64,000 nt of DNA from an uncultured bacterium (GTDB lineage Bacteria > Verrucomicrobiota > Kiritimatiellia > CAIKKV01 > CALHGX01): NCBI GenBank assembly GCA_938031185.1, contig CALHGX010000028.1, positions 22,340 to 86,339 of the forward strand, read 5' to 3'. Under the pieces are notes generated by a model, which made no database searches, was not told the origin of the DNA, and saw nothing but the letters and a program-made list of their open reading frames with translations. Shown one piece after another: positions 52,642 to 62,011 of this stretch. Position 1 is the stretch's first letter; the number at the start of each line of letters is the position of its first letter. A program made the translations under genes and the position numbers.

Positions 52642-54219
52642 ATGGACGAACAAGAGAGAAACGCGGCGATGATCGCGTCACGGCTATTGCGCGAGCGCTA
52701 TCTGAAAGATCCGCACCGACCGGGTTACCACTTGATGGTGCCGGAAGGATTGCACAGCCCAGTGGACCCGAATGGCGGCCTTTTCTGGAACGGCCGTTAT
52801 CACCTCTGCTACATCTACCAGCACGATAAGCGGCATTATTGGGGGCACGTGTCCAGTCTCGATCTGGTCCACTGGCGCCACCATCCGCCCGCCCTGGCGC
52901 CCGATCCCGACGATGGGGAGGGCGACGGCATTTTCAGCGGCGGCGCGTTTGTGGATCCGCAGGGCCGTGCCGTGATCTCTTATTGGAAGTTCTCCCCCAA
53001 AAGCGGTCTGGCCATTGCCACAAGCACTGATGAGAATCTGGATGTGTGGGTCAAGCATTCCGGCAACCCCCTGATCCCCGAAATGCCGGGCCGCCGCGGT
53101 GTGGCCATGGTTCAAGGGGTGGACGGAAAGGAGCATCTGGCCAGCGCCGCGGACCCCTCCGCCATCTGGATGCACAACGGCCGCTATTATGTGCTGACGG
53201 GCAATCTGATTGTTCTGCACGAGGAAGGCTTGAAAAAAAACAATCCGGCGCGCCAAGGAGATACGCTCTACCTTTTTACGTCAGACGATCTGATCCATTG
53301 GCGCTACGTGCATGAGTTCTACAAGTCGGACCGCCGGTGGACCGCTGCGGACGAAGACTGCATGTGCCCGGATTTCTTTCCGCTGCCCGCGAGTCCGGAC
53401 GGCGGCGCGCCTTCGGGGAAACATATGCTGCTTTTCATCAGCCACAATCATGGATGCCAGTACTACCTCGGCGACTACACAGGGGACCGTTTCTTGCCGC
53501 AGACGCATGGCCGCATGAGCTGGCAGGACCGCGAATTTTTCGCGCCGGAAAGCCTGGCGGACGCCAAGGGGCGTCGAATCATGTGGGCTTGGCTGATCAA
53601 TCCGCGCGGCCCACGCAGCGCTGCTGATTCGCCGGAAGCGGCGGCTCAACAGGCAGCCGGGTGGTCCGGCGAGATGAGCTTGCCCCGCGTCTTGTGGCTG
53701 GGCGATGACGGCACGCTGCGCATGAAGCCGGCGGACGAACTCAAGAGCCTGCGTTACCGGCCCGTCGAGCAGCGGGGGTTGACGGTCTCACCCGATCGTC
53801 CGTTGCTGATCGAGGCGGTTCGAGGCCGATCCATGGAAGTTGAGATGGAAACCCACGCGCCGGCGCGTGGAGCCGTGGGGCTGGAGGTTTGCTGCTCCGC
53901 GGATGGCCGGGAGCGGACCCGCATCTATTACGATGCGGTCGAAGGCGCGCTGAAAGTGGATACCCGCGAATCCGGACCGCTGCAAGGGACGCGGATCGTG
54001 GAATCGGCGCCACTGTCCCTGCGGTCTGGCGAGCCGCTCCGCCTGCGCGTGTTTGTGGACAAGTCCATTGTGGAAGTGTTCGCCAATGATCGGCAGGCCA
54101 TCGCGCGCCATGTGTTCCCTTCCGAAGGCAGCGATGCAGTGCGGCTTTTCGCGGAAGGCGCCCAAGCTTCAGTGCCGGTCCTTCGCGCCTGGCAGATGAT
54201 GCCCAGCAATCCTTGGTGA
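52642..54219 (+). CDS. GH32 family glycosidase (fructosidase-like), altered EC motif
   Basis: A 525-residue protein with the five-bladed propeller and the C-terminal beta-sandwich of GH32, which cleaves or forms fructofuranosyl links. The nucleophile motif is S-P-V-D-P-N-G (Asp42), and the second acid is Asp171 in S-A-A-D-P-S. The third motif, normally E-C-P, reads D-E-D-C-M-C-P-D-F-F, so Met241 stands where the acid/base Glu is expected; Glu238 is three residues earlier. The C-terminal V-F-V-D-K-S-I-V-E-V-F-A-N is classic. No signal peptide is visible. The ATG at 52642 follows a GGGGGAGA run. The next GH32-like gene overlaps its stop. Confidence 0.87.
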   Translation: MDEQERNAAMIASRLLRERYLKDPHRPGYHLMVPEGLHSPVDPNGGLFWNGRYHLCYIYQHDKRHYWGHVSSLDLVHWRHHPPALAPDPDDGEGDGIFSGGAFVDPQGRAVISYWKFSPKSGLAIATSTDENLDVWVKHSGNPLIPEMPGRRGVAMVQGVDGKEHLASAADPSAIWMHNGRYYVLTGNLIVLHEEGLKKNNPARQGDTLYLFTSDDLIHWRYVHEFYKSDRRWTAADEDCMCPDFFPLPASPDGGAPSGKHMLLFISHNHGCQYYLGDYTGDRFLPQTHGRMSWQDREFFAPESLADAKGRRIMWAWLINPRGPRSAADSPEAAAQQAAGWSGEMSLPRVLWLGDDGTLRMKPADELKSLRYRPVEQRGLTVSPDRPLLIEAVRGRSMEVEMETHAPARGAVGLEVCCSADGRERTRIYYDAVEGALKVDTRESGPLQGTRIVESAPLSLRSGEPLRLRVFVDKSIVEVFANDRQAIARHVFPSEGSDAVRLFAEGAQASVPVLRAWQMMPSNPW

Positions 54220-55595
54220 GCGTGAAGAAGCTTCATTTTGCCCCGCCCGATCATTGGGTCGGCGACGTGCATCCCATAAAGACGAGGGGGCGCTGGTATT
54301 TGTTCTATCTCCGCGCCGACCCGAATCAGCCGGAGCGCAAGTTCGAGTCCTCGCTGGCCGTCAGTGACGACCTGGTGCACTGGACGCCTGTGACCTTGAA
54401 GCATTTGAGGCCCGAAGTCATGCACAGGAATTATTATGTGGTGGCGCCATTCTGGGATCACCGGGCTGGTGTCTATCGCAGCTTCTTCGGTTTGGAGAGC
54501 AGCGTCAGCCAGGACTTGATTCATTGGGATCGCGCCGAAGATTTCCGGTTGCCGCGGCTGCATGACGTGTACGCCGAGCAACGGGATCCTTTTGTTTTCT
54601 GGGACGACCACGCGGGTTGCTGGCGGTGTGTGATGACATGCGGCCTGCACGGCTTTCCCCGGGAGATGTGCGGGACCATTGGCCTCTTCGCTTCTGCCGA
54701 TCTGCGCGAGTGGCGTCACGAAGGGCCGTTGCTTCCTGGCGGGTTGTTTCCGGTCATTGAATGTCCCCAAATGTTCCGGCTGGGGTCGCGCTGGTACTTG
54801 CTTGGCGCCATCGGCTCGCCACGGGGCGTCGGCGGCTTCAGCTATTGGATGGCGGAGACCTCCACCGGTCCATGGGAGCCAACGCCCCGCAGTCTCGACG
54901 GTCCGGACTTCTGCGCCCCGCAGGTGGCAGCGGACGAACAGGGGCGTTGCCTGGCCTTTGGCTGGATTCCGCTTGCGTCCTCCGCGTTCCAGCAGCATTG
55001 GGGCGGACATCTGGCCCTGCCGCGAGAAATTTTCCGTTTCCCGGAAGGGGACTTGGGAATGGGTTTGGAGCCGTCCGTGGCTCGGGCGATACGTGGAGGT
55101 TGTCTGTGGGAGTCCGGGGAGCCGGGGTTGCGCACCGGCGGTTTGGATCGTCCAAGGCTGGGCGGTGGTGGGGCCGTGTCGCCTCCCATGCCGTCGGCTG
55201 GACTGATCGAGCTGTCCATGACTTGGCCTCAATCGGTCGGTTGCGCGCAGGTATGGTTCGAGCACTCGAACATAAGCGTCAAGATTGCCGCGTCGCGCCT
55301 GCCGGGGTTGCTGGAAGTCTGGGCTGGCACAACGCGACTGGCCGAAGCGTCCCTATTGCGGGCCTTGCCGAGAGAAGTGCAATGCCTGATTGTTTTTGAA
55401 GAGAATTTGATCGAGGTGTTTCTTGCTGGTTCGGCGACCTTGACTGCGAGACTTCCCGCCCCGATAGCGGGAAGTCGGATCCAATGGTCGGCTGCCGACG
55501 GCTTCCCTGCGCCAGACATTCGGGTGTTTGAGATGGGCCCGCCTTGCTCCTCCCCTGCGTCGTCGGCCGCCGCTGAAGCGAAGGATCGGGGGTGA
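54216..55595 (+). CDS. Second GH32-type glycosidase, intact acid triad
   Basis: A 459-residue protein of the same clan. The three acids are visible: Asp17 (V-G-D-V-H-P), Asp124 (E-Q-R-D-P-F-V-F) and Glu182 (V-I-E-C-P-Q-M-F). The C-terminal third (I-V-F-E-E-N-L-I-E-V-F-L-A) resembles the GH32 sandwich. It is more distant from classic invertases and lacks a full W-M-N-D-P-N-G. The GTG at 54216 overlaps the previous stop (GTGA), so both enzymes are made together. No signal peptide is seen, suggesting intracellular work on imported sugars. Confidence 0.82.
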   Translation: MSVKKLHFAPPDHWVGDVHPIKTRGRWYLFYLRADPNQPERKFESSLAVSDDLVHWTPVTLKHLRPEVMHRNYYVVAPFWDHRAGVYRSFFGLESSVSQDLIHWDRAEDFRLPRLHDVYAEQRDPFVFWDDHAGCWRCVMTCGLHGFPREMCGTIGLFASADLREWRHEGPLLPGGLFPVIECPQMFRLGSRWYLLGAIGSPRGVGGFSYWMAETSTGPWEPTPRSLDGPDFCAPQVAADEQGRCLAFGWIPLASSAFQQHWGGHLALPREIFRFPEGDLGMGLEPSVARAIRGGCLWESGEPGLRTGGLDRPRLGGGGAVSPPMPSAGLIELSMTWPQSVGCAQVWFEHSNISVKIAASRLPGLLEVWAGTTRLAEASLLRALPREVQCLIVFEENLIEVFLAGSATLTARLPAPIAGSRIQWSAADGFPAPDIRVFEMGPPCSSPASSAAAEAKDRG

Positions 55596-55772
55596 TTTCA
55601 CTGGCAACGGAGCGCGGCGTGACCATTTTCATGCCGGTTCCGAGGCCGATCCCCATGGGGATGAAGTGGGGCGCCTGTTGCGGCGGGACCAGCTTGCTTT
55701 AGCTGGCGGTTCTTGGCAGCGCGTGGGGACGCACAACAAAGAAGAAGGTGCGAACCAGAAGGAGTGGAGAGC

Positions 55773-57005
55773 ATGCGCGTCGAATGTGGGGACCCGGTTG
55801 TTGTGGCCCAGAGCAGGCAGGAACGGCATCCCTGGGGTGAATGGCAATTCCCCGCCATTCTTCGGCCGAGCGCCGAGGAGTGGGAGGTGGTGTTCAGCCG
55901 GACGGTGGACGACGCCTCGCTTGGCAGCGCCTCGCTCATCAACCCGCAGGGAGCCTTCCGTTCGGCGGATGACGGACGAACCTGGCGAGAGGTAACGCCG
56001 GAGGCCGTGGACTGGAACTCCTCGAGGACATTCTGTCGCCTTCGCAACGGGGACCTGATACGGCTGGAGGTGCCGCGCCCACAGGACTTGCCACGGTCCA
56101 CGTTGCCGGAACCGCATCTGCGGGATCACGGCTATCACGGTTTCTACGCAATCCGTGACCCATTGCGGATGCCATCGGGGTGGGGTCAATACTATTTGGT
56201 GCGTCGGGGCGCTGGAGATCGCGGCTGGCAGCGCGTTCCTGCTGTGATTGATGATCCGGACGAAGGAATCGTCTGTTATGACCCTCCGAACGCGCAGCAC
56301 TCAGTGGTTTATGGCCGTACGCTGGAACAAGTTCTGGAAATGCCTGATGGTTCGCTGCTGGCTACCGGCTACGGCTGGCGGTTGGGCGCAGATCGAGTAC
56401 CGCGACCGAAGATGGAATGTTATTGCCTCCGATCCACGGACGGCGGGCGGACGTGGCGATTCCAGGGAATCATCGCCCGTGACGACAACAATCCGCTGGC
56501 CGGTTTTTCCGAAATGCAGGCCACCGTGTTGCCGGACGGATCGCTTTTGGCCGTGATGCGAACAGAGTGCGCCAAAACCGGGCCCATGTACAAGGCCCGT
56601 TCCACCGATGGTGGCCGTACCTGGTCGCCGCCCGAAGAGTTGTGGCCGTTCGGCGTTCTCCCGCAACTGCTCACGCTGGAAAACGGCGTGACGGTTCTGT
56701 CCTTTGGCAGGCCCGGCGCGCATTTGCTGTTCAGTAGCGATGGGAAGGGCGAACGGTGGGAAAATCCGGTCCATCTGGTGGTCGAGTCATTCGAGGGCAC
56801 GGGGATCAGCGGCGAGGGATACGGATATCAAAAGGGCGAGGACCCGCGCGGCAGGCCCAAGCAAACCCGGACGAGCGGCTACACCAGCCTGGCCGTCTTG
56901 GGGCCGGATTCGTTCATGATCGTTTATGATCAGTTCGATTGCCCCAATGCCGAAGGCCTGCCGCGCAAGACGATTCTTGTTCGACGCGTAACGGTCAGAC
57001 CGTAG
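55773..57005 (+). CDS. Sialidase-like (BNR/Asp-box) protein
   Basis: A 410-residue beta-propeller protein with Asp-boxes of the form S-x-D-x-G-x-T-W: S-A-D-D-G-R-T-W, S-T-D-G-G-R-T-W twice, and a weaker S-S-D-G-K-G-E-R-W. An M-R-T-E-C segment could hold one arginine of a sialidase triad, but I cannot locate all catalytic residues, so the substrate is uncertain. No signal peptide is seen. AAGGAG lies 11 bases before the ATG at 55773. It lies 177 bases after the second GH32 gene and is followed by a related broken gene. Confidence 0.75.
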   Translation: MRVECGDPVVVAQSRQERHPWGEWQFPAILRPSAEEWEVVFSRTVDDASLGSASLINPQGAFRSADDGRTWREVTPEAVDWNSSRTFCRLRNGDLIRLEVPRPQDLPRSTLPEPHLRDHGYHGFYAIRDPLRMPSGWGQYYLVRRGAGDRGWQRVPAVIDDPDEGIVCYDPPNAQHSVVYGRTLEQVLEMPDGSLLATGYGWRLGADRVPRPKMECYCLRSTDGGRTWRFQGIIARDDNNPLAGFSEMQATVLPDGSLLAVMRTECAKTGPMYKARSTDGGRTWSPPEELWPFGVLPQLLTLENGVTVLSFGRPGAHLLFSSDGKGERWENPVHLVVESFEGTGISGEGYGYQKGEDPRGRPKQTRTSGYTSLAVLGPDSFMIVYDQFDCPNAEGLPRKTILVRRVTVRP

Positions 57006-57287
57006 GTGTGTGCGGGTAGGGGGCAGACCACGGACAACGAACGGGGAGAGGGAAGAAAAGAGGCTACGGACCGACGACCTTGCGCGGAAGGCGTAGGTAG
57101 CGTGTGCCGTCCGTTACGTGCCGAGGTTTCTTGCGCACAGGACGCAGAGAGTGTGAAGGAACTGCTGTTGACCGACAGCGCGGCGTTTGTAGCGATCGAG
57201 CGGTATCGTTGGAGTTCGTCTTTACGGAAAAAACGGGGGGCGTTAGGCCGCTTCTCGCGAAAGGAGGAACAAAGGAGGTCGCAAGCC
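57006..57287 (+). other. Intergenic region before the broken sialidase-like gene
   Basis: About 280 bases with no recognisable gene. The frame is open through it into the next gene but the translated part has no family features. A TTGACC at about 57168 could be a -35 box, with no clear -10. The end has the strong AAAGGAGGT ribosome binding site of the next gene. Confidence 0.4.
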
Positions 57288-58390
57288 ATGAAGAAGCAAG
57301 AACATTTCCCGGCAGGAGAGAAGGTCAATGCGGTGGTCTATGCCCACCCAAATGAGTATGCCAGTTTCCCGCAGATCGTTCGAACAGATGAGGAGCTTGT
57401 TTTGCTCTTTCAGGTGCAGGATTTGGAAAAACTTCGGGCGATTCCGGAGCATCAGCACTACCAGATGGTGGCACAGGCTCGGTGGGCGGTTTCGCGTAAT
57501 GGTGGACGGACGTGGGCCGTTCGGGAAACATGCCCGCCCCTAGGGCCGGTGCGCGACATTACCTACAGCAGCGCGCCCCTTAAGGATGGAGGAACCGTCA
57601 CGCTGACTTTTCACACGGAAGAGCCTCTACAGGCTGTTATCCAGCGAGGGCGGGTTAGTTACCGGCCATACCTGAAGCTCGAACTCGCTCCGGGCGAATC
57701 CGCGCATACGATCAGAGAGCTTGGCCCCTTTGCCCGATTTTGGCCGCACGGAATGAAGCGCCTGAGCGACGGCACCATTCTGGCCGCAGGTTATGCGCCC
57801 TTCCGCTCGCCTTCGGGGAGGGACAAGACGACAGCGGTTTTTCCGGCATCCTCCGATGAGGGGCGAACGTGGTCAGATCGCTCGCATGTCGAGAACGCCA
57901 ACGCCTTCGATTTCTCCGAGCCTGACCTTCTCGAAACACGCGGTGGACGGATCATTGCGTTGCTCAGGGCGGACTGAGATCGAATTCCGACCGACCAACG
58001 GCCCGAGGAAGCCAGGGTGGGGTACGGCTATTATCTTTATCAAACCGAGTCTTTGGATGGGGGGCGCACGTGGAGCGAGGCCAGGCAACTGCCGCTATGG
58101 GGGCATCCGCCGTGGCTGCTTCGCCTGGCCAGCGGCAACACTTTGCTCGTGTATGGCTATCGCCGGCCGCCGTGGGAAATCCGTGCTATTTTGAGTCGTG
58201 ATGAGGGCCGAACTTGGGATATGAGCACGCTACGAACGGTGTATCGTTTCAAGCCTGGGGCCTCGACCTTCCGGATGGTTCGATCGTGTGCGCTTTTTAC
58301 GGCTACACAATCACGGATTTGACCGACAAGTCGCCTCACGGCATTTTCGTAAGCGCATTTGATAAGGCATGGCTTGCGGGATGCCTTTGA
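57288..58390 (+). pseudogene. Interrupted sialidase-like (BNR) gene: in-frame TGA and one frameshift
   Basis: The ATG at 57288 has a strong AAAGGAGGT site. The first part runs through V-S-R-N-G-G-R-T-W and S-S-D-E-G-R-T-W boxes to L-L-R-A-D and a TGA at 57975-57977. The same frame then continues with R-I-P-T-D-Q-R-P-E-E-A-R-V, E-S-L-D-G-G-R-T-W and S-R-D-E-G-R-T-W. At a GGGG run (58257-58260) it must shift by -1 to give G-L-D-L-P-D-G-S-I-V-C-A-F-Y-G-Y and H-G-I-F-V-S-A-F-D-K-A-W, ending at 58390. So one nonsense codon and one lost G break a ~367-residue propeller. It belongs to the same broad family as the gene upstream. Confidence 0.78.
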
Positions 58391-58523
58391 GATCAGCTGT
58401 TACGCGCGGAACGAATGTGGGGCACGGGGGCGCACAGTCTTCCTTGCGCGCCGAAGATCCTTGCGCAGAGCACGAGGACGGGGCGGGCAGGGAAAAGAAA
58501 AGCAGGGAAATGGCAGGTTTCTC

Positions 58524-58889
58524 CTATTGTCTGGCGGGAAAAGCCTTCTGCGCTTCCGCAAATTTCGGCAAGCGAGTAATCACGTCGAGCTCTAGCGCGT
58601 CGCGCACGAAGGAGGATTCCACCACGATGATGAACGCCGCGCGGGTCGCATCAGGAAGACCAGCTTGCTGGTAAGACGGGATAAGGTCGAGCATGGTGTC
58701 GGCCCAATCTCTGACGTGGCCTCGTGCCTTGCGGCGGAGTCGGGCGAGGCAAACGCCGATCAGGCGCCATTCGCCCAAAAGGTCAATGGTCTGCCGATGG
58801 GGCTTTTCCGCGGCCGAGATCGATACGGGGGAAATCAAGGCTGTTGTTACCAGAAGGGATTCGAACAACCAGCACAGATTTCTTTTCAT
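58524..58889 (-). CDS. Small secreted protein of unknown function
   Basis: An ORF of 121 codons. Its N-terminus (M-K-R-N-L-C-W-L-F-E-S-L-L-V-T-T-A-L-I-S) with S-I-S-A-A-E at ~23-28 looks like a signal peptide. The rest (T-I-D-L-L-G-E-W-R-L-I-G-V and R-D-W-A-D-T-M-L-D-L-I-P-S-Y) matches no family I know. There is no good ribosome binding site. It may be a real small secreted protein or a degraded piece of a larger one. It diverges from the GH65 gene across the palindrome at 58942-58958. Confidence 0.4.
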   Translation of the reverse strand: MKRNLCWLFESLLVTTALISPVSISAAEKPHRQTIDLLGEWRLIGVCLARLRRKARGHVRDWADTMLDLIPSYQQAGLPDATRAAFIIVVESSFVRDALELDVITRLPKFAEAQKAFPARQ

Positions 58890-58941
58890 CGGCACAATCC
58901 GGTTGTTTGCTTTCAGCGAAAGCATGGGCCCTTGCGCTTGC

Positions 58942-58964
58942 CTGTATTTCGTATACAGTTGACG
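58942..58964. promoter_or_regulatory. Perfect palindromic operator next to a -35 box, upstream of GH65 gene
   Basis: CTGTAT (58942-58947) and ATACAG (58953-58958) are perfect inverted repeats around TTCGT. TTGACG, a good -35, follows directly at 58959-58964. The -10 is not clear (TAACCG at 58981 is weak). The spacing fits a repressor or activator dimer site (GntR or LacI type are common for such loci), 63 bases before the GH65 start and 53 bases before the divergent small gene. Confidence 0.5.
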
Positions 58965-59020
58965 CATACATCGCTTTTGGTAACCGCACGCAACTTGAAC
59001 AATAGGGCAAAGAATAAACC

Positions 59021-61339
59021 ATGAATAAGCAGTATTTCCGGCCGGCCCCTTGGACGATCACTGAAACGACACATGATCCGGCGCTCAATGGCTTTCACGA
59101 AACCATTTTTTTCCTTGGCAATGGCTACATGGGTGTTCGTGGAACGCCGGAAGAAGGGCTTCAGCAGGGGGTGTGGTCGGCGAGGGGTACTTATATGCCG
59201 CTGGTCTATGACCTCGTGCCGCAGGGCGGAGGGTTTCTTGGGTCCGTCTTGTTCAACGAATGCACGGTCATGATTACAGGCATTGACATTGTGCCGATGA
59301 AGGTTCACGTGGCCGGCGAACCGGTGGGGGGAGGCAGTGGGCGCTACGAGGAATACGAGCGGACGTTGGACATGCGGCAGGCTACGGTGCGGCGGCGCTT
59401 TGTGTGGGTGGATCGCCATGGACGGCAAACGCGGGTGGACGCCGTCCGGTTTGTGAGCAAGGACAACGAACACTTAGCCGTTTTCCGGATGCAGATCGAA
59501 GCGCTGAACTATGATGGGCCGATCGAAGTGGACGCACAATTGGACGCCGCGGACTGTCGCCTGTTGGAGCCCGGCAAGATGGGGGTGGTTGGTTCGGACG
59601 GTGCGTATTGGAGCGGCGGCACACTGAAAACCCAGATTGTGGAGGCGGCCGCGATGCGATTGCGTCTTCAGGGGCCAGACGGGAAAACGGCACCGATGAA
59701 GAGCGCTTTTCGTCGTGAGGCGCGTACAGTGTCCCGCCAGGTTCGCTTCCACGCGCGAAAGGGGCAAAAGTGGACCGTCGAGAAATTCGTTGCGGTGTGC
59801 ACCAGCCGCGACCGGGAGACGGGTGAACCGTGGGGCCGGGCGCAGCGACATGCCACGCAGGCCTGGAAGCGGGGCTTTGACACATTGCTGGCGGCGCATG
59901 CGGCCGGATGGGAAGAGCTGTGGAATCATTGGGATATTCAGATTGAGGGTGATGCTTCAGCGCAGCAAAGTATCCGGTACAGCATTTTGAACATGCACAT
60001 GAACTATTCGGGCCGGGACGAACGGGTGAACATCGGGGCCAAGGGCATTTCCGGCCCCGGTTATGCCGGTTTGATCTTTTGGGATACCGAGATTTATCTC
60101 ATGCCTTATTACCTCTACAGCGAAACGGAAAAGGCCCGCCAGTTGCTGGCGTTTCGCCACGCCACCCTGGAGCCCGCCAAAGAACGTGCCGCGGCTTTCG
60201 GAAACCGTGGGGCGCAGTTTCCGGCCAGCACCATTGATGGAAAGGAGCGCGGCGGCAACTGGGAATACAGTCAGACGGAAATCCATTTCACGGCGGATGT
60301 GGCCTACGCGATCTGGCATTACATGGAGGTCACGCAGGACGAAAGCTTCCTCTGCGACTATGGCGCGGAGCTGCTGGCGGAAATCGCCCGTTTCTGGGCC
60401 AGCCGGCTCTATTACAACCCCCGCCGCCGGGCGTATGTGCTTAACTGCATCACGGGCCCGAACGAGTACAAGGTGATGGTGAACAACAACGCGTTCACCA
60501 ATGCCATGGTGCAGTTTGCCTTGCGGTATGCGGCCGAAATCTGGCGGCACATGCGGCGAAAACATCCCGAGGTCGCCGCGACGCTCCAACGCCGCCTGAA
60601 GTTGACGGAGGCGGAATGCCGCGAGTGGCAACGCATCGCGAGCCGCATCTACCTGCCGCGCGAAGAGCGCCTCGGCATCATTCCCGAGAACGATTCCTTC
60701 CTCGACATGGAGCCGGTGGACGTGCGGGCCATTCCCGACGCCATGCGCCCGCTGCACCACAAGTGGCCCTGGATCAACCTCATGCGCGCCCAGGTGATCA
60801 AACAGGCGGATGTGCTGCTGTTGATGTATCTGCTGCATGACCGGTTCACGCTGGAGGAGAAGAAGCGCAACTACGATTTCTACGAGCCCAAGACCATTCA
60901 TGACTCTTCGCTAAGTCCGTGCGTGCATTCGATCCTGGCTTCGGAAATCGGTTATGTGCGGGAGGCGGAACGATTCTACGAGCATACCGGGCGGTTGGAT
61001 CTCAACGACGTCAACGGCAACACGCACGAAGGTGTTCACATTGCCTGCATGGCCGGCACATGGATGGCTATTGTCAACGGCGTTGCCGGCATGCGCGTGG
61101 GCCAAAATAGGCTGCGTTTTGCGCCGCGTTTGCCGCGACGGTGGCAATCGCTACGCTTTGCGATACAATACCGCGGCCGTCGCCTTTCCGTGGTCATGCG
61201 GCCCAAGGAAACAGAGTTTCGGCTGGAAGAAGGGGCGCCGCTGACAATCTGGGTGGACGGGCAGGCAGTGGCCCTCGAAAAGGGTGTGCCGCAAGTGATG
61301 GCCGCTCGCCGTGGGCCGCAGCAGCATGGCAAAGCCTAG
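59021..61339 (+). CDS. GH65 family glycoside phosphorylase/hydrolase
   Basis: A 772-residue enzyme of GH65, whose members are mostly phosphorylases that split alpha-linked glucobioses (maltose, trehalose, kojibiose, nigerose) and release beta-glucose-1-phosphate. The N-terminal beta-sandwich starts F-F-L-G-N-G-Y-M-G-V-R-G. The (alpha/alpha)6 core has I-F-W-D-T-E-I-Y-L and the acid Glu482 in G-P-N-E-Y-K-V-M-V-N-N-N-A. The phosphate-loop region H-D-S-S-L-S follows. The exact disaccharide cannot be read from this. No signal peptide, so it is cytoplasmic. A matching beta-phosphoglucomutase is not in the window. Confidence 0.9.
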   Translation: MNKQYFRPAPWTITETTHDPALNGFHETIFFLGNGYMGVRGTPEEGLQQGVWSARGTYMPLVYDLVPQGGGFLGSVLFNECTVMITGIDIVPMKVHVAGEPVGGGSGRYEEYERTLDMRQATVRRRFVWVDRHGRQTRVDAVRFVSKDNEHLAVFRMQIEALNYDGPIEVDAQLDAADCRLLEPGKMGVVGSDGAYWSGGTLKTQIVEAAAMRLRLQGPDGKTAPMKSAFRREARTVSRQVRFHARKGQKWTVEKFVAVCTSRDRETGEPWGRAQRHATQAWKRGFDTLLAAHAAGWEELWNHWDIQIEGDASAQQSIRYSILNMHMNYSGRDERVNIGAKGISGPGYAGLIFWDTEIYLMPYYLYSETEKARQLLAFRHATLEPAKERAAAFGNRGAQFPASTIDGKERGGNWEYSQTEIHFTADVAYAIWHYMEVTQDESFLCDYGAELLAEIARFWASRLYYNPRRRAYVLNCITGPNEYKVMVNNNAFTNAMVQFALRYAAEIWRHMRRKHPEVAATLQRRLKLTEAECREWQRIASRIYLPREERLGIIPENDSFLDMEPVDVRAIPDAMRPLHHKWPWINLMRAQVIKQADVLLLMYLLHDRFTLEEKKRNYDFYEPKTIHDSSLSPCVHSILASEIGYVREAERFYEHTGRLDLNDVNGNTHEGVHIACMAGTWMAIVNGVAGMRVGQNRLRFAPRLPRRWQSLRFAIQYRGRRLSVVMRPKETEFRLEEGAPLTIWVDGQAVALEKGVPQVMAARRGPQQHGKA

Positions 61340-61445
61340 TCGGCCCGCCGCCCCGAAGCGACCGTGACGTCAGCGAACCGTGCGGCTCCACCTTCACGAA
61401 GGCGACCGGCCCGCTTTTTCTGCTCGGCATGCATCCAACGAGCAC

Positions 61446-61451
61446 TATAAT
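61446..61451 (+). promoter_or_regulatory. Perfect -10 box before the host-attachment-like gene
   Basis: TATAAT lies 36 bases before the ATG at 61487. No clear -35 box is present at the expected distance. Confidence 0.35.
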
Positions 61452-61486
61452 GGCCGGTGTACACAGGAGGCAGAAACGGTATTCAT

Positions 61487-61990
61487 ATGAAAAAGCGGTA
61501 TCAAGGGCAGGCGGCAGTTACCCTGGATTCAGAGGCAAGTCCCAAGTTGCTTATCGTCACCGATTTGGGGTTGTTCAAGGCGTATCGGTTAGAGAAAACG
61601 CCGCTCGGTTCCCCGCACTTGACGGAGTTGATGACCATTCAGCTCGAAGAAGCCCATCGCCGAATTGTTGAAGCGGTGACGGATATGGCCGGCCAACGCG
61701 GCAAGCCGACCCAAACCCACTGGGGGGCGCCTGTGACGGATGATCACAACTTGCGGTTGGAAATAAAGCGTCGCCTGATAAAGAAGATCGCCGGCCATAT
61801 TCGCCATGTCACACAGGCGACTGACGGCCTGCCCGTTTGGCTCGTCACCCCCCGCGAAATCGGGCATGCGATTACGGAGGAATTGCCCCAGACGGTGCGG
61901 CGCCGCATCGAAAAGACGATGGCCGCCGACCTCGTCAATGCTCCGCAAGCCAAGCTGTTGAAAGCGATTGCCGCTGCCTGTCGCGAGTAA
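61487..61990 (+). CDS. Host-attachment-protein family (eRF1-domain-like) protein
   Basis: A 167-residue protein that matches the family named for host attachment in rhizobia, which shares the fold of the eRF1 N-terminal domain and has no proven role. Features are P-K-L-L-I-V-T-D-L-G-L-F-K-A-Y near the N-terminus and V-W-L-V-T-P-R-E-I-G-H-A-I and D-L-V-N-A-P-Q-A-K-L-L in the second half. AGGAGG (61466-61471) is 15 bases before the ATG, longer than usual; a GTG at 61457 would add ten residues. URO-D-like gene follows 21 bases on. Confidence 0.72.
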   Translation: MKKRYQGQAAVTLDSEASPKLLIVTDLGLFKAYRLEKTPLGSPHLTELMTIQLEEAHRRIVEAVTDMAGQRGKPTQTHWGAPVTDDHNLRLEIKRRLIKKIAGHIRHVTQATDGLPVWLVTPREIGHAITEELPQTVRRRIEKTMAADLVNAPQAKLLKAIAAACRE

Positions 61991-62011
61991 CTTTGGAAAG
62001 GACAAACGCAC

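Noticed and set aside
57975..57977. TGA in the sialidase-like gene as a selenocysteine codon
   Set aside because: A second frame break lies downstream, the family has no known selenoproteins, and no clear SECIS-like hairpin follows the TGA.
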